A DNA stretch of 64,000 nt from Roseibium litorale (lineage in GTDB: Bacteria; Pseudomonadota; Alphaproteobacteria; Rhizobiales; Stappiaceae): positions 1 through 64,000 of the forward strand of contig NZ_JACYXI010000007.1 in assembly GCF_014842915.1 (NCBI RefSeq), read 5' to 3'. A model generated the notes under the pieces. The model searched no databases. It saw nothing but the letters and a program-made list of their open reading frames with translations, and was not told where the DNA came from. How positions within the stretch are numbered: position 1 is the first letter of the stretch; the number at the start of each line of letters is the position of its first letter. The position numbers and the translations under genes are program-made. Of this stretch, positions 62,069-64,000 are shown one piece after another.

Positions 62069-63577
62069 TTGACCAATCCAAAGTCTACTGATCCTGCCGA
62101 TCTCGGCGCCGTCGAAGCCCGCAGTCTGATTGCCCGGAAGGCTCTTTCTCCCGTTGAACTGGCCGAGGCCTGCATCCGGCGGATCGAAGAGGTCAATCCG
62201 GCCATCAACGCCATGGTTGCGCTCGATCTGGAGGGATTGCGCAAGGCAAGCCGGGTTGCCGAAGACGACGTCATGAGCGGCAAGCCGCTCGGCGCCCTGC
62301 ACGGTCTGCCCATCGGCATCAAGGACATGGTCGATGTGAAGGGCCTGCCGACCACCTTTGGGTCCTTGATCTTCAAGAACAACATTGCAGCAGCCGATGA
62401 TGCCTCCGTCACCGCACTGAGGGCAGCGGGCGGCATCCCTATGGGCAAGACCAACAATCCGGAATGGAGCGCCGGTGCCAATACGGTCAACCGTGTCTAT
62501 GGCGCCACTGCCAATCCGCATGATCTGACCCGGTCAAGTGCTGGCTCTTCCGGCGGATCCGCGGCGGCTCTGGCTAGCGGCATGGTGCCCCTTGCCACCG
62601 GTTCTGATCTCGGCGGCTCCCTTCGCAATCCCGCAGCCTTTTGCGGGGTCGTTGGTTTCCGCCCCAGCTTCGGCGTTGTCCCTGGCGGCACCAGGGCAGC
62701 CGCCCTCTTCCCACTGGGGACAAGCGGACCGATGGCACGCTCCGTCGCCGATGCCGGACTGCTTCTCTCCGTCCAGGCCCAGCCGGACAACCGCGATCCC
62801 TATACCGCCGTGGTTGGCGGCAAGACAGCTTGGAACCCGGAGCACTTTGCCCGGCTGCCGCGCAAGGATCTGTCCTCTCTTCGCATCGGTTTCACCGAAG
62901 ACTATGGCTACGCGCCGACAGAAAAGATCATCCGCAATCATTTCGCCAGCGTCATCAAGGAACTTGCCCCACTCTTCGGCATGGCTGAGGAAGCCCATCC
63001 GGACTGCACGGGTGCGGACCGGATCTTCTCGGTTCTCCGCGCGGTCATGTTTGCCGGCACTCACGCCAAATATCTGGACGAGCAGCCCGAACTGGTTGGC
63101 GATAATGTCCGTGAGAACGTGCTGGAAGGCCGCCGCTACAGCGCTGAGGACGTTGGGCAAGCCCTGGTTCTGCATGGCACCTATCAGCAGGCCTGGCAGA
63201 GGTTTTTTGAAACGACGGATTTCATTCTGGCACCTGCCGTCACCATCAGCCCACGTGACTGGCATGAGCTTTATCCGACAGAGATCGATGGCAAGCCAAC
63301 CAAGAGCTACTATCACTGGCTCGGCATGGCCTACGCATCAACCCTGGCAGGCCACCCCTCTATCACGATCCCTTGCGGCAGGGACGCCAACGGCATGCCT
63401 TTCGGCCTGCAGATCATCGGCCGCAGGCATGACGACCTTGGTGTTCTTGCTGTCGCCGCAGAACTCGAGCGCGTCATCGCAGGAACGTCCGGCCTTGCTC
63501 TTCAAGGACCTGATATCGCAGCGCTGCGAAAGGCCCAGCCCTTGAGCGAAGCGCCTGGTTTTCTAACCACCGGCTGA
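62069..63577 (+). CDS. Amidase signature family enzyme
   Basis: 502 residues. Ser-cisSer-Lys triad: K85 (GIKDMVDVKG), cis-Ser161 and nucleophile S184 (GSDLGGSLRNPA), within the amidase signature SSAGSSGGSAAALASGMVPLATGSDLGGS. It hydrolyses an aryl- or acyl-amide; the substrate is unknown. The start is TTG at 62069 with AGGGGA six bases upstream. No signal peptide. It stands apart from the hpa operon by 134 bases with its own upstream dyads. Confidence 0.9.
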   Translation: MTNPKSTDPADLGAVEARSLIARKALSPVELAEACIRRIEEVNPAINAMVALDLEGLRKASRVAEDDVMSGKPLGALHGLPIGIKDMVDVKGLPTTFGSLIFKNNIAAADDASVTALRAAGGIPMGKTNNPEWSAGANTVNRVYGATANPHDLTRSSAGSSGGSAAALASGMVPLATGSDLGGSLRNPAAFCGVVGFRPSFGVVPGGTRAAALFPLGTSGPMARSVADAGLLLSVQAQPDNRDPYTAVVGGKTAWNPEHFARLPRKDLSSLRIGFTEDYGYAPTEKIIRNHFASVIKELAPLFGMAEEAHPDCTGADRIFSVLRAVMFAGTHAKYLDEQPELVGDNVRENVLEGRRYSAEDVGQALVLHGTYQQAWQRFFETTDFILAPAVTISPRDWHELYPTEIDGKPTKSYYHWLGMAYASTLAGHPSITIPCGRDANGMPFGLQIIGRRHDDLGVLAVAAELERVIAGTSGLALQGPDIAALRKAQPLSEAPGFLTTG

Positions 63578-63581
63578 ATGC

Positions 63582-63611
63582 AAAAACGGGTGCGTCCTTT
63601 CAGACGCACCC
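63582..63611 (-). terminator. Terminator of the partial glycoside hydrolase gene
   Basis: GGGTGCGTC (63588-63596) / GACGCACCC (63603-63611); on the minus strand the stem is followed by GTTTTTG. It can also act for the convergent amidase. Confidence 0.7.
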
Positions 63612-63676
63612 AGTTGGCCGCATTTGCAACCTTCACACCGACGCGGACCGCGGCTCAAAGACCGCGTGCCTCAGCT

Positions 63677-64000
63677 TCAAGCGTTGGCTGCCTTCTTTTG
63701 GGCCTTCTCGCCCGTCGGCTGAAGCCCGGAGAGGGTTTCGACCAGAAGCAGGATCACCAGAGCCTGGCCGTAGGGAGCCGGAACATTGGGAAGCTTGCGG
63801 TAGAAATCGAGGTCATGGCCCATCGGTGTGCCGTCAGACACTTCCAAGACGATCCCGTCCTCGCCAATCCGCTCGACAACGGCGTCATAAGCCTTGTCCG
63901 CAACAGAGCGGGCGCTTTCCGGCAAGATACCTTCTTCAATGCCGCGCAGAATGCCATAGGCAATACCGGCGGTGGCGGAGGTTTCCAGCGGAGAGTCCTT
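63677..64000 (-). CDS. GH88/GH105-like unsaturated glucuronyl/rhamnogalacturonyl hydrolase, C-terminal part
   Basis: 107 C-terminal residues; the frame is open to the right window edge and the N-terminus lies beyond it. Reading in from the edge gives KDSPLETSATAGIAYGILRGI, then VSDGTPMGHDLDFYRKLPNVPAPYGQALVILLLVETL, the C-terminal hallmark of the YteR/GH105 (GH88-like) alpha/alpha-barrel family that removes unsaturated uronic acids from pectin-derived or related oligosaccharides. The catalytic Asp lies outside the window. Confidence 0.8.
   Translation of the reverse strand, partial: KDSPLETSATAGIAYGILRGIEEGILPESARSVADKAYDAVVERIGEDGIVLEVSDGTPMGHDLDFYRKLPNVPAPYGQALVILLLVETLSGLQPTGEKAQKKAANA

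Overview
The window is one continuous, high-GC stretch of an alphaproteobacterial chromosome. I count about 60 protein genes and see no rRNA, tRNA, CRISPR array or prophage. A RirA-type iron regulator, Irr-box-like sites, a BA14K protein, a DUF2849/DUF934 sulfite-reduction operon and an HpaR-controlled homoprotocatechuate operon together suggest a member of the Hyphomicrobiales, plausibly a marine Stappiaceae (Roseibium/Labrenzia-like). That placement is inference from gene content.

Layout. 0-6.5 kb: a periplasmic Fe(III)-binding protein with a candidate Irr box, then a minus-strand assimilatory sulfate operon (cysG, DUF2849, sulfite reductase, APS/PAPS reductase, DUF934). 6.9-17.4 kb: single genes, namely a secreted alpha/beta hydrolase, a thiolase, an alpha-glucosidase with a clear promoter/operator, a family 2 glycosyltransferase, a response regulator whose receiver and HD-GYP-like domains both look inactive, an HI0933-type flavoprotein, a DUF188 protein, a BA14K protein and a cold-shock protein. 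17.4-26.8 kb: an RpiR regulator divergent from a catabolic cluster (N-formylglutamate-amidohydrolase-like enzyme, TRAP transporter, glutamine-synthetase-like ligase, aldehyde dehydrogenase, iron alcohol dehydrogenase). Twin 16-bp operator-like repeats lie between them. The gene set fits a gamma-glutamylation route for an imported amine or amino alcohol.

28.3-35.3 kb: choline uptake (choXWV) divergent from betI-betA-betB, with a perfect 20-bp BetI-type dyad. 35.4-41 kb: a second HI0933 flavoprotein, a LacI regulator with a GH43 xylosidase, then an iron-control pair (rirA and hemP/hmuP with IRO-like and ICE-like sites) and a non-coding MITE with 25-bp terminal inverted repeats. 41-49.4 kb: a Liv-type ABC transporter downstream of kynU-kynA-kynB, divergent from a GntR regulator; this is tryptophan degradation to anthranilate coupled to an importer. 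49.4-54.4 kb: L-serine dehydratase, a MAPEG protein, a GntR regulator, anhydro-MurNAc kinase and a class III aminotransferase.

54.5-61.9 kb: hpaR divergent from a complete meta-cleavage operon (hpaF-E-D, an aromatic amino acid decarboxylase, hpaG-H-I) that turns homoprotocatechuate into pyruvate and succinate semialdehyde. The decarboxylase inside the operon and the aminotransferase next to hpaR suggest that DOPA/dopamine-type compounds feed it. The window ends with an amidase and the C-terminal part of a GH88/GH105-like hydrolase. Overall it is the genome of a nutritionally versatile heterotroph with many small, locally regulated catabolic modules.
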